This document shows, in pieces, positions 45,359 to 54,128 of a stretch of DNA of 64,000 nt; position 1 is the first letter of the stretch; every line of letters begins with the position of its first letter. The DNA is from Lachnospiraceae bacterium (lineage in GTDB: Bacteria > Bacillota > Clostridia > Lachnospirales > Lachnospiraceae), in contig JAFSIA010000048.1 of NCBI GenBank assembly GCA_017440045.1, positions 57,115-121,114 of the forward strand, given 5' to 3'. The translations under genes were made by a program, and so were the position numbers. A model generated the notes under the pieces. It ran no database searches. It was not told the DNA's origin and worked only from the letters and a program-made list of their open reading frames with translations.

Positions 45359-47569
45359 TTAATAATATGTATCATACATATACTGAGTATTTATAAACAA
45401 TCTCATAACACCAGCTGTCTGCTTATCTAATTTCACTCGCACCGCTGGCATATACCCATCATTTTGATCAAAATCTGCCGGCATCTCTACAATATTACCT
45501 GCATTATCATAATATGTCACCGGAACTTTCTCAAGGTGGTCTTCATAGATTATTATGGCTGATACATTGAGACCTTTTGCCTTACGCCCAAACACTTTCT
45601 CCGCATAATCAATAGCTCTTGAAAAGTCGATGACAAATGGTCCGTTAACTGTCACATCCCCACCATCTAAATCAAAATAACTACCTGTCATATGGCCTTC
45701 AAACTTCTCATAGAATACGTCCGTATATCCTGTCAGGTCTAGTCTCTTTGCCTCCGACTGCTCTTCCAGACCACTAAAATATGCGAAGAAATCTTTTGCC
45801 ACATTCACAGATGTCATACTCTTTATGACAGCAAATATATCCTCCTCTGTGAACTCTTGCCTTATGCCACCTCCGTTGGCACTTCCGAAACGCTTGATAA
45901 ATTCTTCTGTTATAGCCTTCTGTATCTTGTATATCTTGTCCTCACCGTACGTTTTCGCCAGATAGCTGACAAAAAAATAACTAGTTGGATGGATATCCGG
46001 CGAATGCAACAAATAATACTCCATATTATCAGCAGTTAGCGTTATATCACCAAAAGAGACTTTCATATTTATCCAGCTGTTATAGTTTTCATCAAATGTA
46101 TTTCTGCAAAATGGCAGATTAGTATATATTTTCATACCAATATACTCAGCAAAACCTTCTGTCATCGCATTACCGCAACAAACAGTATTTCTGTGCTGTA
46201 CTGTATGAAGTAGCTCATGCACCAGCACGTGGGCACCGCACTCCTCTATCGTAATGTCATATGGAGCCAGCATTACTCCGTTTGTATGAGCATATGCATC
46301 ACCAGCTGCACTGACACCTATTACTATTCTATCTGTCAAGCCAAAAGTAGTGAGCTTATCATTTGTATTGGTAAAAGAATATCCTGTAACTTCCTCTATC
46401 TTGTCCAATGTAGTTTCAATATTCTTTAGAAGATTGTCTTCAATGACAACTCCTGCATCCAATACAATAAAGGTTCTATCTGTAGCTAATAATACTCTTT
46501 CTTTTGTTATGGTGTACTTTGTATCAAGTGTGGATGTCATATATGTGCCATCATTAGCTGCCACAGTAACCTTACATACACACTGTTTGCCATTATATGT
46601 AGCTGTTATGGTTGTATTTCCCGGCTTTACTCCTGTCACTACGCCATCTGCCGAAACAGTAGCTATACCAGTATCGTTGCTGTTATATTTTGTTCCCCTC
46701 TCACTGGCTATGAGCTGATACGACTCATTAGGATACAATGTAACTATTTGACTATTTAACCTTACATCACTTGACCTGTAACCAGTAGTTACCGTCACCT
46801 CTATCTGCACTGTGGTGTTGCCACATGTTCCTGATATCTTTGTAGTTCCTGCATATATACCTACTATTTCATTATCTATAATCTGCGCGATGGAAGGGTC
46901 CTCTGACTTCCAGCGGATAGTACCCGGATTTCCTTTTATATAACCGCTTATGTCCATAGCCGTCCATTCCTGCAACGAGAACGCTACTGATGACACTGAA
47001 AATCCATTACCTTTTACCGGGTCTATAGTCTGCTTTTTATTTGTCACATATATGTAATTTCCACTAGCTGTCTTATTATATTCATTGGCCCATCCTGCAT
47101 TGGTCCATGTCAGCTTCTCATGTACATTAGATAAGTCAGAAGTGTCTCCCGAGGTACCACCAGGCTTTATAGTCGCCTGCTCCGGTTTCTTTGTGGTTGC
47201 TTGCTCCGGCTTCTTTGTAGTTGTTTGCTCCGGCTTCTTTGTGGTTGTTTGCTCCGGCTTCTTTGTAGTCTCTGTTTCCGAATTACTTGGGGTAGTGGTA
47301 TCTTCCGTATCTCCAACGCCTGCCACATTAGTCGTAGTTTCAGTTTCTCCTGCATCATCTAGTCTCTCTGTGTCTCCAGGCTTTTCTGTAGTCGTCAAAG
47401 ACTGCGCATCATTATTAGCCTTAGATGAATCACTATCTGACACATCCACTTTATTCTCTGTATTGTCCGTAATCTGTGGGTCTGCTTCACTGCTACATCC
47501 ACACACAGATATAACTAACACTAGTGTCAGACCTATTGTTAGCAGTCTCTTTCTCATTTTCTTTATCAT
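45359..47569 (-). CDS. Big_2-domain lipoprotein with HELLH zinc-metallopeptidase-like domain
   Basis: A 736-residue lipoprotein. It has a signal peptide with lipobox VCGC (C25), a Thr/Glu-rich linker with four copies of an eight-residue TTTKKPEQ repeat (about 101-133), one or two Big_2 bacterial Ig-like domains (about 195-340), and a C-terminal domain with HELLH at 451-455. E471 or E475 could be the third zinc ligand. Gluzincin-type peptidase activity is inferred from the motif and spacing. It has its own promoter. The start is set by AAGGAG 9 bp upstream. Confidence 0.85.
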   Translation of the reverse strand: MIKKMRKRLLTIGLTLVLVISVCGCSSEADPQITDNTENKVDVSDSDSSKANNDAQSLTTTEKPGDTERLDDAGETETTTNVAGVGDTEDTTTPSNSETETTKKPEQTTTKKPEQTTTKKPEQATTKKPEQATIKPGGTSGDTSDLSNVHEKLTWTNAGWANEYNKTASGNYIYVTNKKQTIDPVKGNGFSVSSVAFSLQEWTAMDISGYIKGNPGTIRWKSEDPSIAQIIDNEIVGIYAGTTKISGTCGNTTVQIEVTVTTGYRSSDVRLNSQIVTLYPNESYQLIASERGTKYNSNDTGIATVSADGVVTGVKPGNTTITATYNGKQCVCKVTVAANDGTYMTSTLDTKYTITKERVLLATDRTFIVLDAGVVIEDNLLKNIETTLDKIEEVTGYSFTNTNDKLTTFGLTDRIVIGVSAAGDAYAHTNGVMLAPYDITIEECGAHVLVHELLHTVQHRNTVCCGNAMTEGFAEYIGMKIYTNLPFCRNTFDENYNSWINMKVSFGDITLTADNMEYYLLHSPDIHPTSYFFVSYLAKTYGEDKIYKIQKAITEEFIKRFGSANGGGIRQEFTEEDIFAVIKSMTSVNVAKDFFAYFSGLEEQSEAKRLDLTGYTDVFYEKFEGHMTGSYFDLDGGDVTVNGPFVIDFSRAIDYAEKVFGRKAKGLNVSAIIIYEDHLEKVPVTYYDNAGNIVEMPADFDQNDGYMPAVRVKLDKQTAGVMRLFINTQYMYDTYY

Positions 47570-47599
47570 ATTTTCACGCTCCTTATATGAATTAATATG

Positions 47600-47628
47600 A
47601 TTTTAACATATACCCTAGAGACAGTCAA
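47600..47628 (-). promoter_or_regulatory. promoter of the HELLH lipoprotein gene
   Basis: Minus strand TTGACT, 17-bp spacer, TAAAAT, about 30 bp before the start. The rest of the gene-free stretch 47,629-47,902 shows weak dyads (TTTAAGCA/TGCTTAAA; GGGTC/GACCC) but no convincing terminator. Confidence 0.7.
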
Positions 47629-47902
47629 ATATAGAAGGATGGGCATGATTTTTATTTCTAATATAAGCATCTCAAATTTATCTATACATCAAATATTCCT
47701 CCTAAGATACTAATTTTTCAAAAAATGATTATCTTACATCAAAAACATTTACTCTAGATAAATTCAAGCGTCTTTTTAAGCAAAATACATGCTTAAATTG
47801 GGTCTTTTATCAATAACACTCTCTATAGACCCTAAAATTTTTTAGAAAATGTCAATGTGAATTTTAATACTATCTTATGAACTTAGCTATTCTTTTTTGA
47901 CC

Positions 47903-48286
47903 TTATTGTAAAGCAACACTAGCAAGCGCTGGTTTACCATCAACTAATTGATAAGTCACTATAATATTTTTATCCTGAATTTTACCATTTTTATCTTTAA
48001 TCTTTATTGTTCCATATACTGTATATGTATACTCATCCGTCTGTTTACCATCTGTTACTTCATAATTTCCGGCGCTTACATTATATCTCTCCTCAACAGA
48101 TACTAAGATAGCAAATTCATGTGTACCGCCTTTTACCTCTTTTTCAAGTTCTGATATCTTTTCTTGTGTGAATTTTCTATTATCCATAGTTTCATTATTT
48201 TCATTTGTTTTATCATTTCCACAAGCAGCGAGTAAAACAATTACAAGCAAGGTTAATATAATTATTACATTTTTCCTTTTCATCAT
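47903..48286 (-). CDS. small lipoprotein of unknown function
   Basis: A 127-residue protein with a lipoprotein signal (LLVIVLLAAC, lipobox LAAC), a charged helical stretch and a C-terminal beta-rich domain with a Tyr/Lys pattern. I choose 48286 because AAGGAG is 9 bp upstream; the earlier ATG touches the ribosome site. It follows the 714-residue lipoprotein by about 20 bp, so the three lipoprotein genes from 51,589 downward form one operon. Confidence 0.75.
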   Translation of the reverse strand: MMKRKNVIIILTLLVIVLLAACGNDKTNENNETMDNRKFTQEKISELEKEVKGGTHEFAILVSVEERYNVSAGNYEVTDGKQTDEYTYTVYGTIKIKDKNGKIQDKNIIVTYQLVDGKPALASVALQ

Positions 48287-48306
48287 ATATAACATCTCCT
48301 TTTGTC

Positions 48307-50433
48307 TTATGCTCCACCAAACATTTTTTGTACTGCCGATGTAAAATCATTATGATAATCAAAATTTTCAAACATTTGATCTGGTATACTATCAACAGCG
48401 CTTCCATCCATGGAACATATCTCTTCTTCTCCTTCTAACCACGAATAACCATCTTCATCATACTCTTCGTACAATACATCGCCTTTATATTTGCCCGTTT
48501 TAGGTATATATCCTTTTATATAGTCAACACCTAAAAATGTACGCAATTCACCGTTTTTATATGTATACATCTCTGAAGCCGAATAATTGTGAACTCCATA
48601 ATATTCTGCATTTATTATCATCTCCGGTATATCATCTTCATCCATATATGCAAGCGCAACACCATTGAAAGAATAATAATCACCAGATTCTGCTACAAAA
48701 GCATCAAAAACCCTGGCATATTCTTCTAATGCTTTCTTCACTTCTGGATTTTCGTTATTATTCTGAGCATTATTTGAATCTAGGGAACGAACAATCTTAT
48801 TCCCCTGAATATGCGCCTCTACACTTATCAAATTCCCATTACCATCATAACCCTCAAGAATCATTTTATTTCCTTTAGGCTTATAATCTTTAAAGTACCA
48901 CTCCCAACTATTGAATCCATCACATTCCAGATGTGTGACAGTTCCATTTTTGTATGTATATACTTCCCATTGTGTATCCATATAACGCTGAAGCAATTCC
49001 GGAACATCATCTTCATCTATATATACAAAATCAATTGAGAACCAATTAGCACAACCATATGCCAGATATGCATCCACTGCTTCTTTCATTATAGGGTCGC
49101 TAATAATCGGAACTGTAAGTGTATTTCCATTTTTTGATAATGTAAGAGTAGGATAAGCAGTGCCTCCGTTGTACACTATATCCTTCCATGTTGCGCCTTT
49201 ATATTTATCGGAGGTAAAAATATAATCTGCTTTAAAATATGTCTTGAATACATTTGCAAACTCATTATTCATATTCATTATTGTTGCAAGGTCCATATTC
49301 TTACATTTATAACAGTTTTCGTGGGCATCCCAATCATTAAGTGTTTTTTCTACATAAGAATAGTATAGTTCAAGTAGTTCCTCATCAGAGCTATATGGAT
49401 TGTATTTTGGCATTAATGATTCAATTTGATTCAATGCTTCTTTTTTTCTTTTTTCAACGCTATTTTTACTTTCGATAAAATCTTCACTTGAACTAATTTC
49501 CTTAATTAATAAATCTTCTATTTTATATAATGGTTCTTCAATCAATTCATTTAGACACTGTCTGAACGTAACTCCATTTATCCAAAAAATACTTGATATA
49601 TCATACTTCGCCCTAAAGTAACGTATGTTTACAACATCACTAATTAATATTTCTTCTCCTTCATTATTCGTTTTCGGATATTGAAAATATTCCTTCTGTT
49701 CATCAGTAAGTTGCATATAATCATATAGTTTTTTCGAAGCGAATTTATTTACACTAGATTTATCACTTTTCTCATCATATATGAGACATGCTTGTTTATG
49801 ATACCTGTATTCGTCTAGACCTGGTACAAATCTATAATCTCCCTTTTTTATTGTATACAAATACTCACAAGGTTCTACAGCTATATCATACACATATCCC
49901 AGACCATTAATCTCTGCTTCAAATTCTTCGGCTTCCTTTTCGTCAAGTTTCTCTGCAACAAGATTTCCTTGCTCAAATTCCCAGTATTCTTCTATCGATG
50001 CTTCCGAATTTTCAGCTTTAAAAATACATCTGTCATCTATAAATGCCAACTGAATTTCAACCTGATGATCAAAAAAGAGCTCTTTTTCACCATTTATAAC
50101 AGCCTTTCCCTTTTCGTAGTCCACAAGCTGCACCTTATAATAGTTTTCATAATCTTCTTCCTGTACGTAGCATAACACCATATATGGTGTTCCATTTTCG
50201 CGAACTAGCACGGCACCATTTACAGATTCATAATCAGTTTCTATATCCTCATAATATTCCTTATATGCCGTAATTCTGGCAACATATTCTTCCTTACTGC
50301 ACTGCTTGTTATCTAATGTATTTGCTGATTCATTATCGTTTTTTTGCTCATCATCACCACAACCACATAGTAAACACATTGAAAACACTATGCACAGTAA
50401 CATTTGTACAGTTTTCTTTAGTTTAACTTTCAT
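48307..50433 (-). CDS. large lipoprotein with repeated beta-strand modules, unknown function
   Basis: A 708-residue lipoprotein with signal peptide and lipobox LCGC. Two related modules near the C-terminus share VYIDEDDVPELL / AYMDEDDIPEMI followed by YTYKNG, a pattern common in clostridial surface lipoproteins. The middle contains a helical region with CYKC. The start is 50433 (AGGAG 7 bp upstream). The first 25 codons are nearly identical in DNA to those of the upstream gene, marking a recent duplication or gene conversion. Confidence 0.82.
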   Translation of the reverse strand: MKVKLKKTVQMLLCIVFSMCLLCGCGDDEQKNDNESANTLDNKQCSKEEYVARITAYKEYYEDIETDYESVNGAVLVRENGTPYMVLCYVQEEDYENYYKVQLVDYEKGKAVINGEKELFFDHQVEIQLAFIDDRCIFKAENSEASIEEYWEFEQGNLVAEKLDEKEAEEFEAEINGLGYVYDIAVEPCEYLYTIKKGDYRFVPGLDEYRYHKQACLIYDEKSDKSSVNKFASKKLYDYMQLTDEQKEYFQYPKTNNEGEEILISDVVNIRYFRAKYDISSIFWINGVTFRQCLNELIEEPLYKIEDLLIKEISSSEDFIESKNSVEKRKKEALNQIESLMPKYNPYSSDEELLELYYSYVEKTLNDWDAHENCYKCKNMDLATIMNMNNEFANVFKTYFKADYIFTSDKYKGATWKDIVYNGGTAYPTLTLSKNGNTLTVPIISDPIMKEAVDAYLAYGCANWFSIDFVYIDEDDVPELLQRYMDTQWEVYTYKNGTVTHLECDGFNSWEWYFKDYKPKGNKMILEGYDGNGNLISVEAHIQGNKIVRSLDSNNAQNNNENPEVKKALEEYARVFDAFVAESGDYYSFNGVALAYMDEDDIPEMIINAEYYGVHNYSASEMYTYKNGELRTFLGVDYIKGYIPKTGKYKGDVLYEEYDEDGYSWLEGEEEICSMDGSAVDSIPDQMFENFDYHNDFTSAVQKMFGGA
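50351..50425. repeat. 75-bp direct repeat, copy 1 (lipoprotein signal peptide)
   Basis: Identical at every base to 51,507-51,581. It encodes the signal peptide and lipobox of the 708-residue lipoprotein. Confidence 0.95.
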
Positions 50434-50443
50434 AACATCTCTC

Positions 50444-51589
50444 CTATTCATCTATATATGTAATTTTAGTAATCTTTTTCGCACTCTTATCAAACTCCAC
50501 CTTAAATTTATAGGTTTTATAATTATTTCCATCCTTAATCGTTATCGATACTATATTGTCTTCTGTCCAACATTCATATATTTCATTATTTGATATGGTT
50601 TTATATGGTTCTGTCTGTAAAATATTACTTCTTTCGTTTAATAATTCATCTGTATAAAAGATATTATCATCGTTATACTTGATATAATTTATTATTCGCG
50701 CTCTAATAAAGCTATGGAAATCACTTGAGATAGAAAAATCTTCATCAAATTTTTCAAGTGTAAATAAATCTCCCACTATTAACTCACCATTAGACTCCAT
50801 CCACCAACAATGATCATAATACGAAAAATCACCCTTTTGATTTGCAATAACATCTTCTGTTAGTATCTGATATGAGTTCATTCCAGAACCATCAATATTT
50901 ACTTTTAATGTATTATTACTTGATAATTCCCAATAGCCCGCATAGTTTTCTTTATTTCCATATTCATCATGAGCCGCTATCATCAGTGTTCCATCGGATT
51001 TAAATTCATATAATGCGTCATAACGATGGCCGTACCATATATTATTTACGAGCTGTTCTTTAATATCATTATGCTCTGTTACATATACATCAGTAAATTT
51101 AGGAAATTCAGGTTTTTCAATGGTGCAATTATGACCTGATATACTTAGAATATTCTCAGAAATTTTCCACTTCCTTTTATCATCTGATGTGGCATCCCCC
51201 CATACATACTCCACTACTTCTCCATCGGAATTGTGAAATTCTAATGTCTTATCATCCGTTAATATCCACTCTGCGCTTTCAGATATTCTACCTTTTTCAT
51301 CTCCGTCATTTTTATAACTTTTTCGTTCAGCTGTTCCGTTAGAATAAAATGTATATGAATTATAGCTATAATTAAAAAGTCCATCTCCACCCGAACCATC
51401 ATCCATCTCTGTATACCATGTTTTATCCGCAAGATATTCTCGAATCTCTTCAACAGTGCTATTTTCATCAATAGAATCTACTGTCGATTTATCTGACTCG
51501 TTACTTTCATCACCACAACCACATAGTAAACACATTGAAAACACTATGCACAGTAACATTTGTACAGTTTTCTTTAGTTTATTTTTCAT
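50444..51589 (-). CDS. lipoprotein of unknown function under XRE control
   Basis: A 381-residue lipoprotein (signal peptide, lipobox LCGC near residue 25). The mature part has two similar beta-sheet halves: one around WYTEMDDGSGG...FYSNGTAE and one around IWYGHRYDALYEFKSDGTLM. Each resembles a lipocalin-like 'strand-SDGT' domain. It is the first gene of a three-lipoprotein operon and is divergent from the XRE gene. Its promoter overlaps the shared operator. Confidence 0.82.
   Translation of the reverse strand: MKNKLKKTVQMLLCIVFSMCLLCGCGDESNESDKSTVDSIDENSTVEEIREYLADKTWYTEMDDGSGGDGLFNYSYNSYTFYSNGTAERKSYKNDGDEKGRISESAEWILTDDKTLEFHNSDGEVVEYVWGDATSDDKRKWKISENILSISGHNCTIEKPEFPKFTDVYVTEHNDIKEQLVNNIWYGHRYDALYEFKSDGTLMIAAHDEYGNKENYAGYWELSSNNTLKVNIDGSGMNSYQILTEDVIANQKGDFSYYDHCWWMESNGELIVGDLFTLEKFDEDFSISSDFHSFIRARIINYIKYNDDNIFYTDELLNERSNILQTEPYKTISNNEIYECWTEDNIVSITIKDGNNYKTYKFKVEFDKSAKKITKITYIDE
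51507..51581. repeat. 75-bp direct repeat, copy 2 (lipoprotein signal peptide)
   Basis: Second exact copy of the 50,351-50,425 sequence, at the start of the 381-residue lipoprotein gene. Confidence 0.95.
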
Positions 51590-51642
51590 AATATTTCTCC
51601 TTTTCCTACCGCTTATTGCTACAGCAATTTACTAATATGCTA

Positions 51643-51671
51643 ATAATAACAAATATTTCCCACTATTTCAA
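51643..51671 (-). promoter_or_regulatory. promoter of the three-lipoprotein operon
   Basis: Minus strand TTGAAA, 17-bp spacer, TATTAT. The -35 shares bases with the operator palindrome at 51,669-51,681. A TTGCTGTAGCAA dyad (51,616-51,627) follows in the leader, as in the other gene with this operator. Confidence 0.75.
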
Positions 51672-51695
51672 CTTTAAGTTGGTACTAACTTCAAC
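51669..51695. promoter_or_regulatory. XRE operator O1
   Basis: CAACTTTAAGTTG palindrome (51,669-51,681) plus a TTCAAC half-site after 8 bp (51,690-51,695). Layout and spacing are the same as at 53,752-53,778. Confidence 0.7.
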
Positions 51696-51717
51696 CCTTC
51701 TTTGAAATACTTATTAT

Positions 51718-51730
51718 AAACTTTTAGTTG
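51718..51730. promoter_or_regulatory. XRE operator O2 (autoregulation site)
   Basis: AAACTTTTAGTTG, a one-base variant of the CAACTNNNAGTTG palindrome, just upstream of the ribosome site of the XRE gene and downstream of a TATAAA box (51,715-51,720). Confidence 0.55.
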
Positions 51731-51746
51731 AAAGGAGTTTTAACAT

Positions 51747-52037
51747 ATGAACACAATGTCCGAACGATTAATACATCTCCGTGAAAAAAATCACTTATCA
51801 CAAACTGATGTTGCAAAGATTTTGAACGTTACATCTGCATTAATTTCTGCATATGAAAAATGCGAAAGAAAACCTAGCATTGATAAACTTGTTCAGCTTG
51901 CTGATATTTATCATACAACTACGGATTATATTGTAGGTAGAACTAACTCGACAACGAATAAAATATTGATTGATGTTTCCCATCTTAATGACAAGCAAGT
52001 GCAAATTGTACGTGAGCTTGTAGACAATATGAATTAG
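51747..52037 (+). CDS. XRE-family transcriptional regulator
   Basis: A 96-residue protein with an N-terminal helix-turn-helix (LSQTDVAKILNVTSALISAYEKCERKPS, about 18-45) and a short C-terminal tail. It is the only convincing plus-strand gene in the window. GGAG lies 10-12 bp upstream. It sits between two surface-gene units whose promoters both carry the same palindrome, and a third copy lies at its own start, so I infer local repression plus autoregulation. Confidence 0.92.
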   Translation: MNTMSERLIHLREKNHLSQTDVAKILNVTSALISAYEKCERKPSIDKLVQLADIYHTTTDYIVGRTNSTTNKILIDVSHLNDKQVQIVRELVDNMN

Positions 52038-52046
52038 CAAATAAAA

Positions 52047-52076
52047 TACACAGAGCCAAAACTCTGTGTATTTTTT
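52047..52076 (+). terminator. terminator of the XRE gene (bidirectional)
   Basis: TACACAGAG/CTCTGTGTA stem with 6-nt loop then TTTTTT. The minus strand is also T-rich, so it can serve the convergent surface gene. Confidence 0.9.
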
Positions 52077-52107
52077 ATAATAAATGATTTATTGTTCTGT
52101 TATGTTG

Positions 52108-53673
52108 TTATGCCCTTTTTCTCATCTTAACACCTACAGTTGTCACTAACATTGCAACTGATACTACTAATAAGACAACCCATAATGTTATATTAATAGA
52201 ATCTCCCGCATTTGGTGTGTTTGGAGTATTTGGTGCTTCAGTTGACCCTTCAGGTGCACTTGTTGAAGTTTCTTTGCTAACATCTGTTGTTGTCACTACA
52301 TATGTAGAGCAATGGTCCTGTTTAACTGTTATATATCCCTCGCTGTCTACCTTAACAGACTGAACAAGTGTATAACCTGCTTCAACTTTTTGTGAATAGT
52401 AGAGTGTCTGACCTGCTCTTTCCACACCTACAGGAATTTTAACAGTTGCTTCTGCCGGTAATTTACCCGAATAGTTAAAATCAATTACACTTACAAAATT
52501 ATCTTTTGTCACAACTCCCATATCCGAATGCTTGCTGTAGTCATCTGACATAGATAACCCAAAATCATATGTCTCCTTGCCTTCTACTGCTTTCATTGTA
52601 CCCTTTGTAAATGTAAGCGAAACACCTTCTGGTGTCTTAATCACTACATCTTTTGTAGCATTCTCTGTAATAAGTGCTGCCATATCATCTTTTGAAATAG
52701 CTTTGCTCTCCTCTGTGAGTGTCACTTCCTTAACTTCGGTAGTTGTATCATCTTTTTTATCTTCTTCTACAGTTGTATCATCTTCTGGCTTTTCATCAAG
52801 ATATGTAAATGGATTATTTTCATTTTCTAAAGCGCCTTCAGAAACTACATAATCCCATGCAATCATGTCTTTATTTGTTTCAGGGTCTGTATATGCTATA
52901 CATAATCTTGCCATAAACATATTGTTGTCAAAATATGAATCTATATTTCTAAGGTCAACTCCACCTGTAAATATGCACTGTGGCTCGCTCCAGCTTGATG
53001 TGTCAGTAGAATTCATCATGTCCATAATATCACTTAAAAGCATTGAATTAAAATTACACTCAAACCACAAGCTACCACCTGCACACTCTTTTGGTCCACC
53101 ATTTTCTTCCCAAGTAGACGTATCAGCTAATTCTTCATCTCCTCCATCAGCTAAATAGTCATCGGTTGAATAATAACAGTTATCCTGAATATTATATTCT
53201 CCCTTAGCATTTTCCATTAATTTAAGGTCTATTCCCACTCTAAAATAGTCATCTTCTGTATGTTCCTCTCCATCATCAGGATATCCAACAACAAATTTTA
53301 AAGCGCCATCTTCATCTCTGTACCACAACCAGGTTTCAAGATAAATATTTTTAACATCCTCTTTGCTATATGTCGACTTATCCCAGTCAATAGAAAAAAC
53401 AGTATTTTCATCAACTATATGCACTGTTGCATTCTTTTGAATTACAAGATCTGGCATTTCACTAACTGATTTTCCGTTTATTGTTTCAATAAACTCTATG
53501 GTATCTTCTTCTGACAGATACTTAACACCAACCTCATTCTCAAAACTTGTATCGAAACCAGGTTTATCTGTTACCTGTGTTTCATCTGCACTTGCAGGCG
53601 ATACGCTTGAAATTACCATTACTCCCGCTAATGCTAACGCACTTAACGACTTAAATAGTTTACTATTTTTCAT
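52108..53673 (-). CDS. secreted, membrane-anchored surface protein under XRE control
   Basis: A 521-residue protein with a signal peptide (cleavage near SPASA-DE), a beta-rich extracellular region, an acidic/Thr-rich linker (VEEDKKDDTTTEVK), a domain with KTPEGVSLTFTKGT and a C-terminal PNTPNAGDS linker. A membrane helix and KMRKRA tail follow. The end resembles a sortase-type signal but lacks a clear LPxTG, so I call it membrane-anchored. Start 53673 has AGGAG upstream. The promoter has the same layout as the lipoprotein operon's. Confidence 0.82.
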   Translation of the reverse strand: MKNSKLFKSLSALALAGVMVISSVSPASADETQVTDKPGFDTSFENEVGVKYLSEEDTIEFIETINGKSVSEMPDLVIQKNATVHIVDENTVFSIDWDKSTYSKEDVKNIYLETWLWYRDEDGALKFVVGYPDDGEEHTEDDYFRVGIDLKLMENAKGEYNIQDNCYYSTDDYLADGGDEELADTSTWEENGGPKECAGGSLWFECNFNSMLLSDIMDMMNSTDTSSWSEPQCIFTGGVDLRNIDSYFDNNMFMARLCIAYTDPETNKDMIAWDYVVSEGALENENNPFTYLDEKPEDDTTVEEDKKDDTTTEVKEVTLTEESKAISKDDMAALITENATKDVVIKTPEGVSLTFTKGTMKAVEGKETYDFGLSMSDDYSKHSDMGVVTKDNFVSVIDFNYSGKLPAEATVKIPVGVERAGQTLYYSQKVEAGYTLVQSVKVDSEGYITVKQDHCSTYVVTTTDVSKETSTSAPEGSTEAPNTPNTPNAGDSINITLWVVLLVVSVAMLVTTVGVKMRKRA

Positions 53674-53725
53674 ATGTTTCTCCTTTTCTTTCACTTATTG
53701 CTGTAGCAACATTATTGATAGAGTA

Positions 53726-53754
53726 ATGATAGCACAATTTTTTCTTTGTTTCAA
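53726..53754 (-). promoter_or_regulatory. promoter of the anchored surface-protein gene
   Basis: Minus strand TTGAAA, 17-bp spacer, TATCAT; the -35 is built into the operator. A TTGCTACAGCAA dyad (53,698-53,709) lies in the leader. Confidence 0.75.
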
Positions 53755-53778
53755 CTCTTAGTTGATTGCAATTTCAAC
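53752..53778. promoter_or_regulatory. XRE operator O3
   Basis: CAACTCTTAGTTG palindrome plus TTCAAC after 8 bp. The rest of the gene-free stretch to 54,128 shows nothing except the hairpin at 54,007-54,037. Confidence 0.7.
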
Positions 53779-54006
53779 AGTTAATTTAATTTTTCATATT
53801 TTTATCGCATAAACTAACAAGCCGCCAGAATATTCACTATCCCAATAAGACCATATATTAAACTTATTCATCCTCAAATAAGTTTCTATGCATATAAAAA
53901 AAATCATAATATATTTCAACTAGTTCGATTTGCAACCTTGGTGATAGACTATTTTTCCCATGTCAACTACATAAACCACCGCTTGTACTTTTAAGCATAA
54001 AGATAG

Positions 54007-54037
54007 CCCTGTTCCAGAATCGATTTCCAGAACAGGG
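54007..54037 (-). terminator. possible terminator of the ATPase gene
   Basis: An 8-bp stem CCCTGTTC/GAACAGGG with a long loop about 90 bp past the stop, followed on the minus strand by CTATCTTTATG. The T run is weak. Confidence 0.4.
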
Positions 54038-54128
54038 TCTGTTGTCATTGCAGATATTCTTTCTAAGAAAGCGTATCCTTATAATTATCAAAAACCATCC
54101 GTAATTCTATGAATTTTACACATATTAA

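Noticed and set aside
47085-47600. 171-codon plus-strand frame with CSGFFVV repeats
   Set aside because: It is the reverse reading of the KKPEQ repeat stalk of the HELLH lipoprotein.
47760-47835. Hairpins TTTAAGCA/TGCTTAAA and GGGTC/GACCC as terminators for the small lipoprotein gene
   Set aside because: Stems are short or loops long, and no T run follows on the minus strand.
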